In this document: positions 49,501 through 62,075 of the stretch, piece after piece
Numbering within the stretch: position 1 is the stretch's first letter
How the letters are laid out: each line of letters begins with the position of its first letter
NCBI GenBank assembly: GCA_023374025.1
Contig: SIJG01000118.1
Location: 124,001-188,000, forward strand
DNA length: 64,000 nucleotides
DNA from: Heterodera schachtii
Taxonomy: Eukaryota; Nematoda; Chromadorea; Rhabditida; Heteroderidae
Direction of reading: 5' to 3'
Notes under the pieces: generated by a model
Seen by the model: the letters and a program-made list of their open reading frames with translations, nothing else
What the model was told of the DNA's origin: nothing
The model's database searches: none
Translations under genes and position numbers: made by a program

Positions 49501-50217
49501 TTTTTTAAATTAATATTTAATTAGTTCTCATTTGATATTTAAAGTATTCATAAGTTTTTTATTATATGCAGATTACATTCGCAGTAAAAATTTAAACAGA
49601 TTAGGCTTTATTAATTGTATTCATTTTAACTTTTTAATTTTAAAAATCTATAAACTCTAAATATTATTAACCTTCCCGTTTTTATTTGGTTATTTGTGAT
49701 AAAATGCTTTTAAAAGCCTATTATCTTGGCTTTGACAAAAATATTAAATTTACACCTCCGAATAAGCTAACTTAATGAATTTATAATTTATTTAACTCGT
49801 CGGTCTTCAGCAATATGGCGTCATCTTTTCACTCGCAATTTGGTTTCTTTTGGTTTTTGCATTCTTAAGATTGAATTTAATGAAATGAATTCTAACACAT
49901 ATTAATTATATATATGTATTTTAATAGAAAATAATTATGAATTGACACAAAGAATAAAAAATTTTTATTTTATAATATTATTTATGGGATATTTTATCTA
50001 ATTATAGTATTTATTTTGAAATTTTTGTGTTTTCTTAATTTATTTAATGCTTAACTTTTTTGTCGAAATTTTGTTCTTAATAAAAAAAAATAATCAAAAT
50101 AAACAAATTTGAATGCTTGCTTTAATATTTGAAATGATTATAATATTTTTTACATTTTTCAATTTCTTATCATAGGCTCGTTAATTTCTCTGATTTTTTT
50201 CTATATTATCTTTCAAT
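46564..50217. other. AT-rich non-coding DNA, duplicate of 38175-41827
   Basis: No gene. It carries the same A-to-T skew switch (about 47,540) and the motif TTTATCAATTATTCTTGTCC at 47600-47619. Four of the few differences from the first copy fall within about 30 bp at 47837-47864. Confidence 0.55.
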
Positions 50218-53200
50218 AAACAATGAATAATTTATTGTTGAGAATTTAGGCATAAAATATTTAGTTTAAATTTTTACTTTTTGCTTTTTTATCGTTGAAA
50301 GAAATTCAAATTTTCAAATAAAAAACTTCTTTTTATTTATTTTTTTTAACAATTTGTGACTTAATTTATTGTTGTTGGCTCAACGTCATCATGCCGATCA
50401 TGACTTCGTGTCATTGACTTTTTGTTTTATTGTATGTATTTTATATTGTTAATTATTTAATTATAATTACAAAATATATATTTAAATTTTTCAAAACCTT
50501 ATGTAAACGCACTTATGTATTAGTAGTTTTGTATTTTTATTCATTACTTAAAATAATTTATTTAAAATTGTCATCAAAAAATATTCTTTAAAATTTTTCA
50601 TGTCAAATCTTCCAACAAATTCTTTATTTCATAAACTTTGTTTTAAGGCTTCAATTTTATATTATCTCGTATGTTCTTATTTTTTAAATTGTTCAAAAGT
50701 AATTATTAATATTTTTAATTAAGAATAATCCAAATTTAAATTTCTGGGTCTGAATACGAGGTGGTTTAACACCGTAAAAGAATCATTATAATTAACTTTA
50801 AAAAAATTGTGGAGAAATGTTAATATTAATTTTAATTTTTTTATTGTAATTTAAATTTTAATTATTTCATATACTTAAAAAAAGTATTTATTAAGCTTTT
50901 TTTATTGATTCGTTTAAAAAAATTAATGCAAATAATTTTACTGAAGAAAAAATCCGCAAATTCCAAAATGTTATTTTTCATTTTTTAAAGATTTTTAAAA
51001 ATATTCTGATGGCTTTTATGTTCTTTTTTAAATTATTTAAGATATGAAATAGTAAATAATTTTTTAGTCAAAGTTAAGCCAATTTATTTTTATCCATTTT
51101 TAGTTATTTATAAATATCGATATAAAATGTTTTTATTTCAGTTATTTTTTTTAATATAATGACATAAAATTAATTTAATTAAATGAACTTTTTATATTAA
51201 ATGGCTCAATATTATTAATCTTAAAAACTATTTAAAATTTTTACGCTTTCCTTTCAAAAATGATGAAAATCTAAGAAATATGCTTTTTGCATTTTTTTAA
51301 TATAAAAATCGTCGATCATCAAGTTTATTCGCTGATGTTTCATCCGAACCGTTAAATTAAATTGGGTAGAATTGCATTTTTAGGAATTTATTTAAAAAAA
51401 TATATTTAAAATAGTTAATTACTGAATTTTATGCTTATACAAATTCATTTCTCATTTCAACTATTTAATCACTTCTGTTTATTGGTTTTAATTATTCTAA
51501 GCTTAAAAATTATAGTAAAAATGACTTCAATAATTCAGTTCATAAAGGATTTAAATTAATTTATATAGATTTCCAACTTTGAATTGTTAATAATGTTTAT
51601 CTTATCGTTCCTTATTGATATCTTTGTTTATTATTTTATATCGAATATTATTCGTGTAATATGTCTTTTTTATTAAAATTTGTATAAAAATCATTAAAAT
51701 GATATAAAAGAATTATTTAAGTATAGCTAGCTATAACTGGCGGACATATAAATTTATTACTTTTAATTATTGAAAGTGATAATTTTATTTTTTATTAATT
51801 TGATTTGTATGGTTAGAATTGTTTCATATTTAATTAATTTGAGATATATGGTTTTACTTCTCTGAAGTCCATAGAGATCCGTAAAATAAGTTTATAAATA
51901 TTTTTACTGATTATCTCTTTATTCGTTTTTTAATTAAAAAAGTAAATAAATTTAATTAAAAATTAAATGATTATTTTTTGTATTTTATTTTTCCATTTCA
52001 TATTATTGTTGGTTTTTCATGAGTATTTGACAAGTAGTTTAACAAATAGCACGTTATAAAATGCGAAATATTGTCTTTTAATATAGCATGTAAGTGAATT
52101 CGAGGCTAAAATTTTATAAACATCTTTTTAAAACATAAAGTTTTTTGTTGGATTTTGTTATTATTTATTTTTTACATATTTATTTTAAGAATTGCTGATT
52201 TATTCTACAGGACAAGCTTATTTTATTTTTATTTTTGAAATATTTAGCCACAAAAAAACATTTAGTAATTTTTATTTGTTTTTATAGTCAAAGAATAGTT
52301 TTGATTTACCTATTTTATATATCATTAAAAAAATTTAATTATAAATTAAATTCAGGGAAATGAAAGTAATAAAATCGCATCGTCGCATATCGAAAAGAGA
52401 AAAATAAATTTTAATTACTGCTCAAAAAAGCAAACTCTTTCTCGAACATTTTAAATTTTAGTTTGATTTTGTCAGAATTTTTTAAATTTATTGCAGAAAA
52501 TTCTTTAATAAATATTCAAAGAATAATAATATTAAATGTAATTATTTTGTGAATTTTTATAAATATCAAGAAAAATTTTGTTTCAAATAAAATGATTCAA
52601 GAATTTATTATTATAATTTAATGTTTATATCATATTTTTATTTTTTGCCAATTAAGTTAATTTTTTCATAATTATTCTTTAAACATTTGATAATTAATTG
52701 TTTTCATAAATGGAAAACATTTTATATTTATTTCGTGTTAATTATTTTGTTATTTTTTTATGTCTTAATTCTAAATGAATAATAATTATTTATTTTATTT
52801 TTCTCATTTTGGTTTCATTTTTTTAATATTCTCGACGTTATAGCCTCATATTGAGCACGCATATTGATAGTCAGATTTTGCTGTGTAAATTAATAAAAAA
52901 AAAATTTTAAATAAGAATAAATGATTTGTATAATTTGTTACCAACAAATATTATTTTTCTTTAATAATTTATAAATTATAGTCGATAAAAGAGCGAAAGG
53001 ATTCGAATTATTAAAAGTTTCTAAAACAAAATGATTTATATTATTAATTAGTAGTAGCATTCTTATAAATTGTCCTATAATTTGTAAAAAGGACAAAATA
53101 CGGTATCTTTAATATTATTTGAATTTGTTTACTTTAATTATTATTACTCATTTCAATAAAAGTCTCCACAAAATAAATATTTTCACTTTTAGTTTTTTCT

Positions 53201-54140
53201 TTATTTTTCGTTCATCGTTCTCCAGAGCAAACTTATTTAAAAAATTTATGTCTTTAAATATGCTGTCCACTCTCTACAGATGACATTGTCTTGGATTTTT
53301 TATTATAAAATTTATAAAATAAATTAATTATGTCTTTTTTTTTGTCTTGTTGATTAATTTAAATCAAATTTAATTAATATTTTAATAAAATTCACAGATT
53401 TGCAAAAAATTTTCAAAGTAATTAGTAGCAAAATGATTAAATGAAATAAATTTTTGTAATATATGTATATATAAAGTGTTTAACAAAGAAAATTTTGTTT
53501 TATCCAGAAAATATTCTCTAATTTATAATTCGCATCATAAATAAAAATATTTTGCATTTTTTAAAAATTAAAAACATATAAAATGCAAATATAAAATAAA
53601 TTTATTTTTAATTTAAATTATTATAGACTTTTTTTTACAATATAAAGTCTTTTTGTTTAAAAACATATCAATAAATTTTACTACTATTATTCTGTTTTTA
53701 CATTCATATTCTCATTCAATTCTGGTGTAGCTTGATTTGTTGCGTCAAAATTTGATTTATTCTTATAGAGAATAGGTAATTTAACTGTAAAAAATTTATA
53801 AGATTCAATACTTTATTTGACAATGTTAAGTGTAATTTTACTATTTTGAAGCAACTTTTAACAAAAATTATGTGGTTTCGATCCGCCGCTGCCAAAATTT
53901 TGTAAATTTTAATGAAACTTCACAAAATTTATTGAAAAATTGAATAATTCCTAACAAATTTGATTAAAGCGAATGATTGATTTTTAATTTGATTATGTCA
54001 TTTTAATTCATTTATTTTGTTTTGCTTAAATTTTTTTAAAATAATGATTTATGCTTTTTAATTCCAATTTTTATGTTTAATAATTTAATTTTTCTTTTAT
54101 AATAATTCCTATAAAATGTCGAAATTTTTGTAATTTTTTT
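50218..54140. other. AT-rich non-coding DNA, T-skewed; no gene seen
   Basis: Long T runs on the + strand with occasional GC-richer islands of 20-50 bp (for example about 50388, 51310, 52375 and 52830). No open frame resembles a protein and no exon with convincing splice context was found. Confidence 0.5.
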
Positions 54141-54300
54141 TCTTAATAATTTTTTCCAGGCATAAAAATCTTTTCACTTTGTAGGCTAAAGAGCTTTCGA
54201 ATGATACCAAAAATGTTGGATTTGGTTGACAAAGAAAAAAGTTATAGACCAAAACTTGGCTGGGGCTGAACTGAGCGAGTCCGATATATATATTATTCAA
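54141..54300. repeat. Diverged dispersed repeat (GCTTTCGAATGATACCAAAA block)
   Basis: AGCTTTCGAATGATACCAAA followed by ATGTTGGATTTGGTTGA resembles TGCTTTCGAACAATACAAAG near 56490 and TATTGAATGATACAAAGAAA near 6690. These look like scattered remnants of one repeat family. The minus-strand frame across it (63 residues) is not taken as a gene. Confidence 0.45.
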
Positions 54301-57080
54301 TAGTTAATTAAGTTTTGTTCCATTATTATTGAAATAAAAATTTTATTTTTATAAAATAAAAAGTTTGTTTCATTATATTATTTAAATTTTAAACATTATA
54401 TAGATTATTAGAGAATGAATTTAATAAATTTTTATTTTATTTTCATTTGAGTTTTTCTTGTCATTATATTTGCGTTTGCCCTACATTTTTATATTATGAA
54501 AAAAGAATATTTTTAATTAAATTTTGTTTCAAAAATATTTGTATCCCTTTTAAATTTTAAATTATTTTCAATGTGCTACTTTTACTAATGAAAATCTTCT
54601 TTTATTATTAGAAAAAAGCTGCCTTAGTTTAATTTATTAGGTTATTTTTGTTTTATTCTTGTCGTCTGTTGTTCGCCGCCAGGCTTTTGAAGTGGCGGTT
54701 ATTTTTTTTTAAATGATATAAATAGTCACGATGAATTATTTTTTTGTCTTTATAAAAATAAATTGTTCCTATTAGTAAAAATAAATATTTTTTCGTATAT
54801 TCTTTATACACTTAACAATTTACACTCAACTCAGTATAATGTGAAAATTTTCAGATTTTAAAGTTTTTATTTTTTGAGGTATTTTTATGTTTAAAATAAA
54901 TATTAATTTGACAAAATTTGTTAAAACTTTTTTCTCTCCAAAAACTCAGTACGATTTTAAAAATTTGTTTATGAGTATAAATATTCAAAATTATTGAAAA
55001 TTACATGAAACAAAGATAATTTTGTTGGAATCATTTATCAAATTTTGTGAGATTTATTAAGTCACGGTCACGGAATTGTTTCATTTCAGCTCGACTTATT
55101 TAGATGATTTTTAAACATTTATTTATTTTATAGTGAAGATTTACTTTTCTTGCGTAAAACGAGTAAACTTAAAATTTTTTTTCTAATAATTTATGTTGAC
55201 GATTTATTAAATGTAAAAAACACTTGAAATTTTATTATCTCTGAATATATAATGCATTGTTTATTTAGTTTTTCCTTTTTTCGCTTTAATTTACAATTTT
55301 TATTGTTTTAATTCAGTTTACTCCTTTTAATTTAAAGTTTTGAAAAAACAAAATAAAATTTTTTTTATTAATAACATTAAATTTTTTGACATTTCTAATT
55401 ACTGTTTGTTATTTAATTTGATGTAAACATAATTATTTTGCAAATTGTTTTCAATGCTTTAAAAAAGTAATATAAATTTTTCCAAATAATTGTATATAAA
55501 AATTCATTAAAAAATATTAAAAACTTATTTAAGCTTGTGCAAAAATATATTGGTGCTTAGATATAACATCGCCCTTTATTAGCTTTATTGATTATATATA
55601 CTTAAATTAATTTTTCATGAATTTATTTCAACAAGATAATTTTTTCATTTACGAAGTTGAATATATATTTTATTTTCTATTTATTTTAAAATATTATTCA
55701 TTCGTTAAATAAATTCTATAGAGAATGTTATTGATGTCATTCGATAGCTCAAAGTTTTCTCTATTATACACAAGGAACCTGGTTTTCAAATATTTTTTGT
55801 AATAAATAGCATTTGATAGCCCTTAAAATCACTACAAGCATGTAAAATTTTCGATTTGGCTAAGTTTCAAAAAAGATATTACCAAAAATTTCTCTGAACC
55901 TGGTTCCTAATCAGATAGTTCAATTTTTATATACTGTAACTTTATATTGATTTTTAATTTGCTCTTATTTATTAATTTTAAAACGCTTTATTTATCATAT
56001 CATTTAAAATTATTCTTGACAATGTGTACGTTCATAAATTATCCGCAAGTAAAATTTAATTAAATTTTTAAAAGATTTTTTTTTCGAAAAAATGCTTGAT
56101 AATTTTTACATAATGTGTTTTATATATATTTTTGTTTTATTTAATTACAATGAAGCAAAAACAAAACAAAATTATTCTATTAAAATATTCGGACGCTTAC
56201 CATAAAATTTTGATTATATTCTAAAATTTATATTTTCTATTACATATGCTCTTTGATATTTTTGATTTTTGATAGCATTATTAATAATTGCGTTTCTTCA
56301 CATTTATTTATTTAAAAAATTCATTTTCTCAAATAACAAATGCAAAAATTACAAAAATTTTCTTAGGTTACAAAAAAGTTATGGCCTGAAAGAACTCAAA
56401 AACCTAATTTGTCGAACTTTTTTGCCCTGATTTATTTGTATGTGAATAAAATTTTTTTAAATTTGCAGGTTTATAGCGTTTTTCAAATGCTTTCGAACAA
56501 TACAAAGAATGTTTAATTTAATTGAGTAAAACACATTTAAACAAAATATAAGACAACCCATTACAATATAATTAAACAAGTACTTGCATATAATAGTAAA
56601 TTATTCCAATAAATTTTATTTAATTCACAATTTTTACTAATGTTTGAGCAATGCATTTCGTTTTTTCATTTCAGAATTTTTTTTTTATCTTCTGAAGCAT
56701 AAAAAGTTTGATGAAATTAAAAAGTTTCCATAAATTTTACTAAATAACTTTGAAATTTTCATGTATTTTATTTTAGCTTATCTTTTTAAATCTTTATTAA
56801 TATTTACACTAATCACTTTGTATTTGATTTTGCCATATTAGATTTATTATACTATATCATTTATATATGTTTATATGATAATTTAATTTTAAAATTTCTT
56901 TTTTGTTTCATTTTAATGTTCATACTTCGAATATTAATTATTTATTCGATAGTAAAACTTTAAGCGAATACTATTAAATCTGAATATAAATATTAAGTAA
57001 TAAGCTGATTTCAGATATTATAGAAATTTTACGAGTCTTTTTCAACATCTTTATGATTTCATTGTATTTAAGATAAGTTA
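54301..57080. other. AT-rich non-coding DNA; repeat remnants only
   Basis: No gene. Contains a motif TTTTATTCTTGTCGTCTG at 54651-54668, and the phrase GGAACCTGGTTT at about 55775 and GAACCTGGTTCC at about 55896. A repeat remnant lies at about 56370-56520. Confidence 0.45.
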
Positions 57081-59718
57081 AATGATTATAAGCCCTATTT
57101 ACATATTTGAAAATCTATTTGTTAGTTTAACCGTAATTTGGATGATCCACTGGTGTTGTGTGTTTACATATTTATTATACGATTTTAAATTATTTTTATT
57201 ATTTATTCATCAAACAAAAAAATTAAAATATAAATACAATTTTCTGTACATAAATTCATTTGGCTCATTTATTTATCATACGGTTGCGTTTAGTTTATTA
57301 AATTAAGGCTTGCCTTAATTTTGAAATGATTATATTTTTGTATTTTGATATTTCATTATTTCTTTTTTTTGGTGAATAAAAAATAAATAGTTTTGTTTAT
57401 AGAATTTTTCTCAAATTCCTACTCAATTTGGTATTTGATTGAATTACTTTTCGCAATATTATAATAGTTAAAATAATACTTAATTAATTTTCAATTTATT
57501 TTTGTAACATATTTAATTACAATAACTTTTCAGTTAGAGAAAAAATATTCAAAGACTTCTTTTATTAAAATATTTTATCTTTAATTATTTTCTTCATTTT
57601 TTACATTTCAAATTTTTAAAATAATAATTGCATCTTTTTTATTTAATTTTACTTCCTTTTTTAGAAAAAAGCTTCATAGTTTATTTTTTAAATGATTTAT
57701 TATTCTTGTCGGATGCACAACGAATAGAAGATTTGTGCGATCGGAGATTGTCGCATTTCTTCGTTTAACTTCTTATTTAATCAATCTTTTAATTTATTAA
57801 ATTTAAATAATTTTTAAATATATATATATTTATTTTTCTGCAATTTATTTGTATAAAATTGTGTGAAATGTGTAATAATTAAACGTGAAATTCTCGGTTA
57901 TTTTTTACGTGAATTTATTTTACCTTCAGGCTGATTTTTTGTTGCTTTTCATTTTTGTTCAATTTAATCATCTGAAAAATTCTTTTTTTTTTTTTTTTTT
58001 AGGGTTCATTTTGGAAATTTTTTGAATTTCATGGTAATTATAATTGGATTTATGTATATAGTTATTTCAACATTAATAATAATGAATAGCCAAAAAAAAA
58101 TTTCGGGGGGGGGGGATCCGAAGAACTTTTTTTTTGCCAAAATTTGTTTAGTGATTTCTAAAATTTAGCACCGGAGAGCCAATAATGTAAAATGACACGA
58201 AAGAAGAATTTTATGATAATCATTTAAAATAATTAGAAAATTTTATTGTTAGGGCTCGGAAAAACATAGATATAAAACCGCAAAATATGGACATAAAATG
58301 GCATAATTTTCCAAAATTTGAATGTGTAATTTTCTAATTTCTTCAAATTCACTAAAATTTAAGTAAAAAGTTAAAAATTTCTAAAAAAAGATATTAAAAT
58401 CATTTTAGAAGAACAACAATGACAAAGTTTAAAAAATTGAAATATGTTCAATATTTAAAAAATAATAATAATTCATAGCCACTATAATCATGTTAATATG
58501 AACATGGATTCATTAAAGATCAAAAAAACTTATTATTTAAGAAAAATTAAATTTCAATTTATTTGCAAAAATATGCTTTTACATTTATAATATTTGTCCT
58601 TTATTGTACTTTAAATAATTCGTTCTTTATGATAATTTTATTTTGCTTTTTGGCAATTTCATGTGCTATAGTTAGAAGTGTGAGAATGGAAAATTCTTTA
58701 GTTAATTTATTAATTTTTTTTTATTATGATTTAAATTATGTAATGCATAATGATGTTTTTTCATTTACTTTTCCTGAATTTAACCACGATTTTGTTTTTT
58801 AAGATGGTGGGGGTTCTGTTTTTTATAATTTTTTATAGCAAATATTATAGATAATTTATTTTACCAATAAACTTTATTACCATTTCTTATAGAATTTTCA
58901 AATTTTTCTTTATTTATTATATGTGTCGAAAGTTAACAAATAATCTAATTGGTCATTGGATTTCGAAGTTCTCTGCTGGAGCTTTTAATTTATAAAAAAA
59001 AAATATTGGAAAAAAAGGATTAATTTTACTTTCGAGTACCTTGAAATGTATTTTTAGCAATTATTGTCGAATAAATAACAGTTCTATTTATTACTTGAAA
59101 AAAATTTAAATCTTTCGACTACACAAATAAATAAAAATTTCTAAATTGCTTTATGGCAAAATTTTTAAAATAAAAAGAAAATTCTCAAAAAATGAACTAA
59201 ATTTAAGTAAATAAATATAATAGTGAAGAATTAATTATAAACACTTCGTATATTACAAAATTAAAAATTAGATAATGAATTTAAGTTTTAAAACGCTATT
59301 TTTTAACAATCCATTCTTATAGATATATTTTATATGAAAATTTATTGAAATAGATCAAAAACAAAATTAACATATGTCTATTGTTGTTTGTTAATATAAA
59401 TATAAAAAGGTATAATTATTAATTACAAATGATAGATAAAATTGTAAATTTACTGAACTAAGAAAATCCAAGAAATTTATTTTATCCATTATTTCTCTTT
59501 TCTTCTTGACGTTTTTTTGTCATTTTTGATTTACGGAAAAGGATAAATCACTATTTATCCTACGTCAGATCATTTATCAATTATTATTGTCGTCTCTCAA
59601 GAGTAGAAGGCGAACTGCGAAAGTCGTATTGTCGATAATACTTTTGTTTTTTAATTTCATTACAATGAAAAATTTTATTTTTTAAAATATTAAACAATGC
59701 ATTTTTTTAAAAAAATAT
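57081..59718. other. AT-rich non-coding DNA; no supported gene
   Basis: Short open frames at 57082-57306 and 58563-58802 encode hydrophobic, AT-driven peptides without recognisable features. Motif ATTATTCTTGTCGG lies at about 57699-57712 and TTTATCAATTATTATTGTCG at 59573-59592. A G11 run is at about 58106-58117. TAGGGCTCGGAAAAACATAG (58254) begins a remnant of the TATGGACTAAAA family. Confidence 0.45.
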
Positions 59719-59720
59719 AT

Positions 59721-59920
59721 GATTTTTTTCTTTAGTTTATAAATTTATTATACAATTTTAGAGAAAATATTTAATATTTTTTTAGACTTGTCCCAACTTG
59801 TGAATTTTCCACTTTCTTATGATTTTTTTCTTTAGTATATAAAATTATTATACAATTTTAGAGAAAATATTTAATATTTTTTTAGACTTGTCCCAACTTG
59901 TGAATTTTCCACTTTCTTTT
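59721..59920. repeat. 100-bp tandem duplication
   Basis: 59721-59820 and 59821-59920 match with about three differences. Both begin GATTTTTTTCTTTAGT and contain TAGACTTGTCCCAACTTGTG. A simple recent tandem duplication. Confidence 0.9.
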
Positions 59921-62051
59921 TCTTCATTATTGTTTTTCATGTATTATTTGAATTTACCATTATTAAGAATTAATTAAATAAGATAAAATTCTTAATATAA
60001 TTTATTTCATTTACAAAAATTAATTTATCCTTTTTACTTTAATTCACAATCATTATGATATTTAAAAGAAATTAAAGACAATTAATAATATTATTAATAA
60101 TTTTCATTTTCTTAATCATTTTTTGTATTTATAAAAATGAGATGAAATCCATTTTATTTTTAATTTTACAAATTTTTGTTGCAATAATCTTTTTTTTCTA
60201 AAAGCATGATAAATTGCAAATGTTTTTTTATTCTTTTTCAATTTTTTTAGTCTCATATATTTTAAATTAAAAAAAAATTATGTTTCCAATGAATTTCATT
60301 TTGCTCGTTGATTTCTCTAATAAAGCTGTTTCGTAAACGGCTGGAATATGTAAATGATATTTAAAATTAATTAATAAGATCTGAAATAAAGAAACGGACC
60401 AATCATTTAATCAATGTTTTAATATTGTTTTGCGTTTAAAATTTTTAATTATTAATATGCGTTAATATTTTTTTGTGATTATTATACTTTCTCTGTATTA
60501 TTGGCTAATTAAGAAAAAACTAATTTAATTACTTATTGAATTAAACAATTATAAATTTAATTGTAGTTTCGTAGCGCATTAATTATATTTCTTTACATTT
60601 ACTTTTTGATAATTCTGAATGATTCGGTCCCTTTTAAATTAACTTTAGAACATAATCTTTTGGTTTTTAAATACTTTTTCTTAATGATTTATGAAAGGTC
60701 TTCATGATTAATTTAAACTATTCTTCTTCTCGGGTTGGCCATAAACGCATATAATTTAAAGAGTTATTCATTTTTTAAAATTAAATATAATTTTTTAATT
60801 TTCTTCTCTTGCATATCTGTGTGCTGATGTTTTATCATTATTTCTCCCATTTATAATTTTTTATTTTTGAATTTATTTATTAAAAAATTTTTGCATTTTT
60901 ATTTTTCGCCATAACATTAATTTTTCTCACTCTCATTAATTTATTCGTATCTTGGGAATTTCATTACTTTTAATAAATAATTTATCACAAGCATTTTCTT
61001 TGGAAAATTCGTGAATTAATTTGAATCTGATGATATTATTATTGTTTAATAAATATTTAAATTTTTGTAATTTATATTTTAGTGAAATATTTTGTGCATT
61101 TAATATTGGATTGGAAACTTCTCAATTTGAGATTTTCTCTTCCTCACTGATTTGAATTTGAAGCATTTTTTCTATAAATTTAAATAAATATTTTATTTAT
61201 ATAAATTATATTTATTCACAAAAATTAATAATAGTAATCTGTACCTTAATCTTTTATCAGATTATTTATCAATTATTCTTGACGAGTCTCGTACGTCTGA
61301 TGTCGAAGCGACGAACGAACGGTCACAATTAGTAATTTAATTTTAATTTATTTTAAACAATTTTTCTTTTCAAATCTTCCGACAAATTTATTTTTTCAAA
61401 ATGGTTTATTTTTGAGCTAATGAACAAATATTTGTAATAATTTGATTTAATAAATCTTTAAATTTCAGTCAATTATAACACAATTAAAAATTATATTAGC
61501 AATTTTCATATCTGCGTATTTTTAAATGTTTTGATTGTATTTGCATTTTTAATTTTCAATTTTTATTTACTTTTATGATTTTTTGTATTTAAAATATATA
61601 ATTATTGTAACTCCTTTTTTAAAATTCTCTTGGTTCTTTGCAGGTATTCGATTGTGTAGATCCTTTACTTAAAACGTTTTTTTAGTATTAATAACAGTTA
61701 AACTATAATAAAAAAAAGGTAAATTAAAAAATCTCAATGATAAAAATCTTAATTCAAAGGTAAAATAATTTATGGCATCTCTTTATTCTAATAATATCGT
61801 TGTTTTTATTTTTATATCAATATTATCCGTTTGATATCTTTATTATTAAAATATCTATAAATTAAATTGTTTTACTTATAACTTTAATTTTCTGACATAT
61901 TATAAATTATCACTTTAATTTCTTGAAAATGATAATTTCAATAATTTTATGTGTTTTTTAAAAAAGGTTTATGTAAAATTTTGCTCTAAAATTTTGTTAT
62001 GTTTTGTGAAAATCTGTTAACATATTGAACTCTGATTTTCAAATTTTTCAA
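59921..62051. other. AT-rich non-coding DNA; no gene seen
   Basis: T-skewed. Contains the motif TTTATCAATTATTCTTGACG at 61265-61284 followed by a GC-richer island (AGTCTCGTACGTCTGATGTC...). Nothing coding is supported. Confidence 0.45.
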
Positions 62052-62075
62052 GGCGTCACCTACCGGCGCCGCCGG
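62052..62075 (-). repeat. GC-rich hairpin repeat, copy 9 (inverted orientation)
   Basis: The + strand reads GGCGTCACCTACCGGCGCCG then CCGG, the reverse complement of CCGGCGGCGCC-GGTA-GGTGACGCC. Its left flank AAATTTTTCAA mirrors the right flank of the other copies. Confidence 0.82.

Larger units (their letters stand above)
41828..50217. repeat. 8.39-kb tandem duplication, right copy
   Basis: Matches 33437-41827 at an offset of 8391 falling to 8389 through small homopolymer indels (for example C14 versus C13 near 34,955 and 43,345). The copy ends at CTTTCAAT before AAACAATGAA at 50218. Confidence 0.95.

Noticed and set aside
55735..55910. GGAACCTGGTT phrases as a regulatory inverted repeat
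   Set aside because: Only two short copies about 120 bp apart, without further structure; likely repeat remnants.
57082..58802. Frames at 57082-57306 and 58563-58802 as hydrophobic small proteins
   Set aside because: Same composition effect; no conserved feature, no splice or regulatory context.
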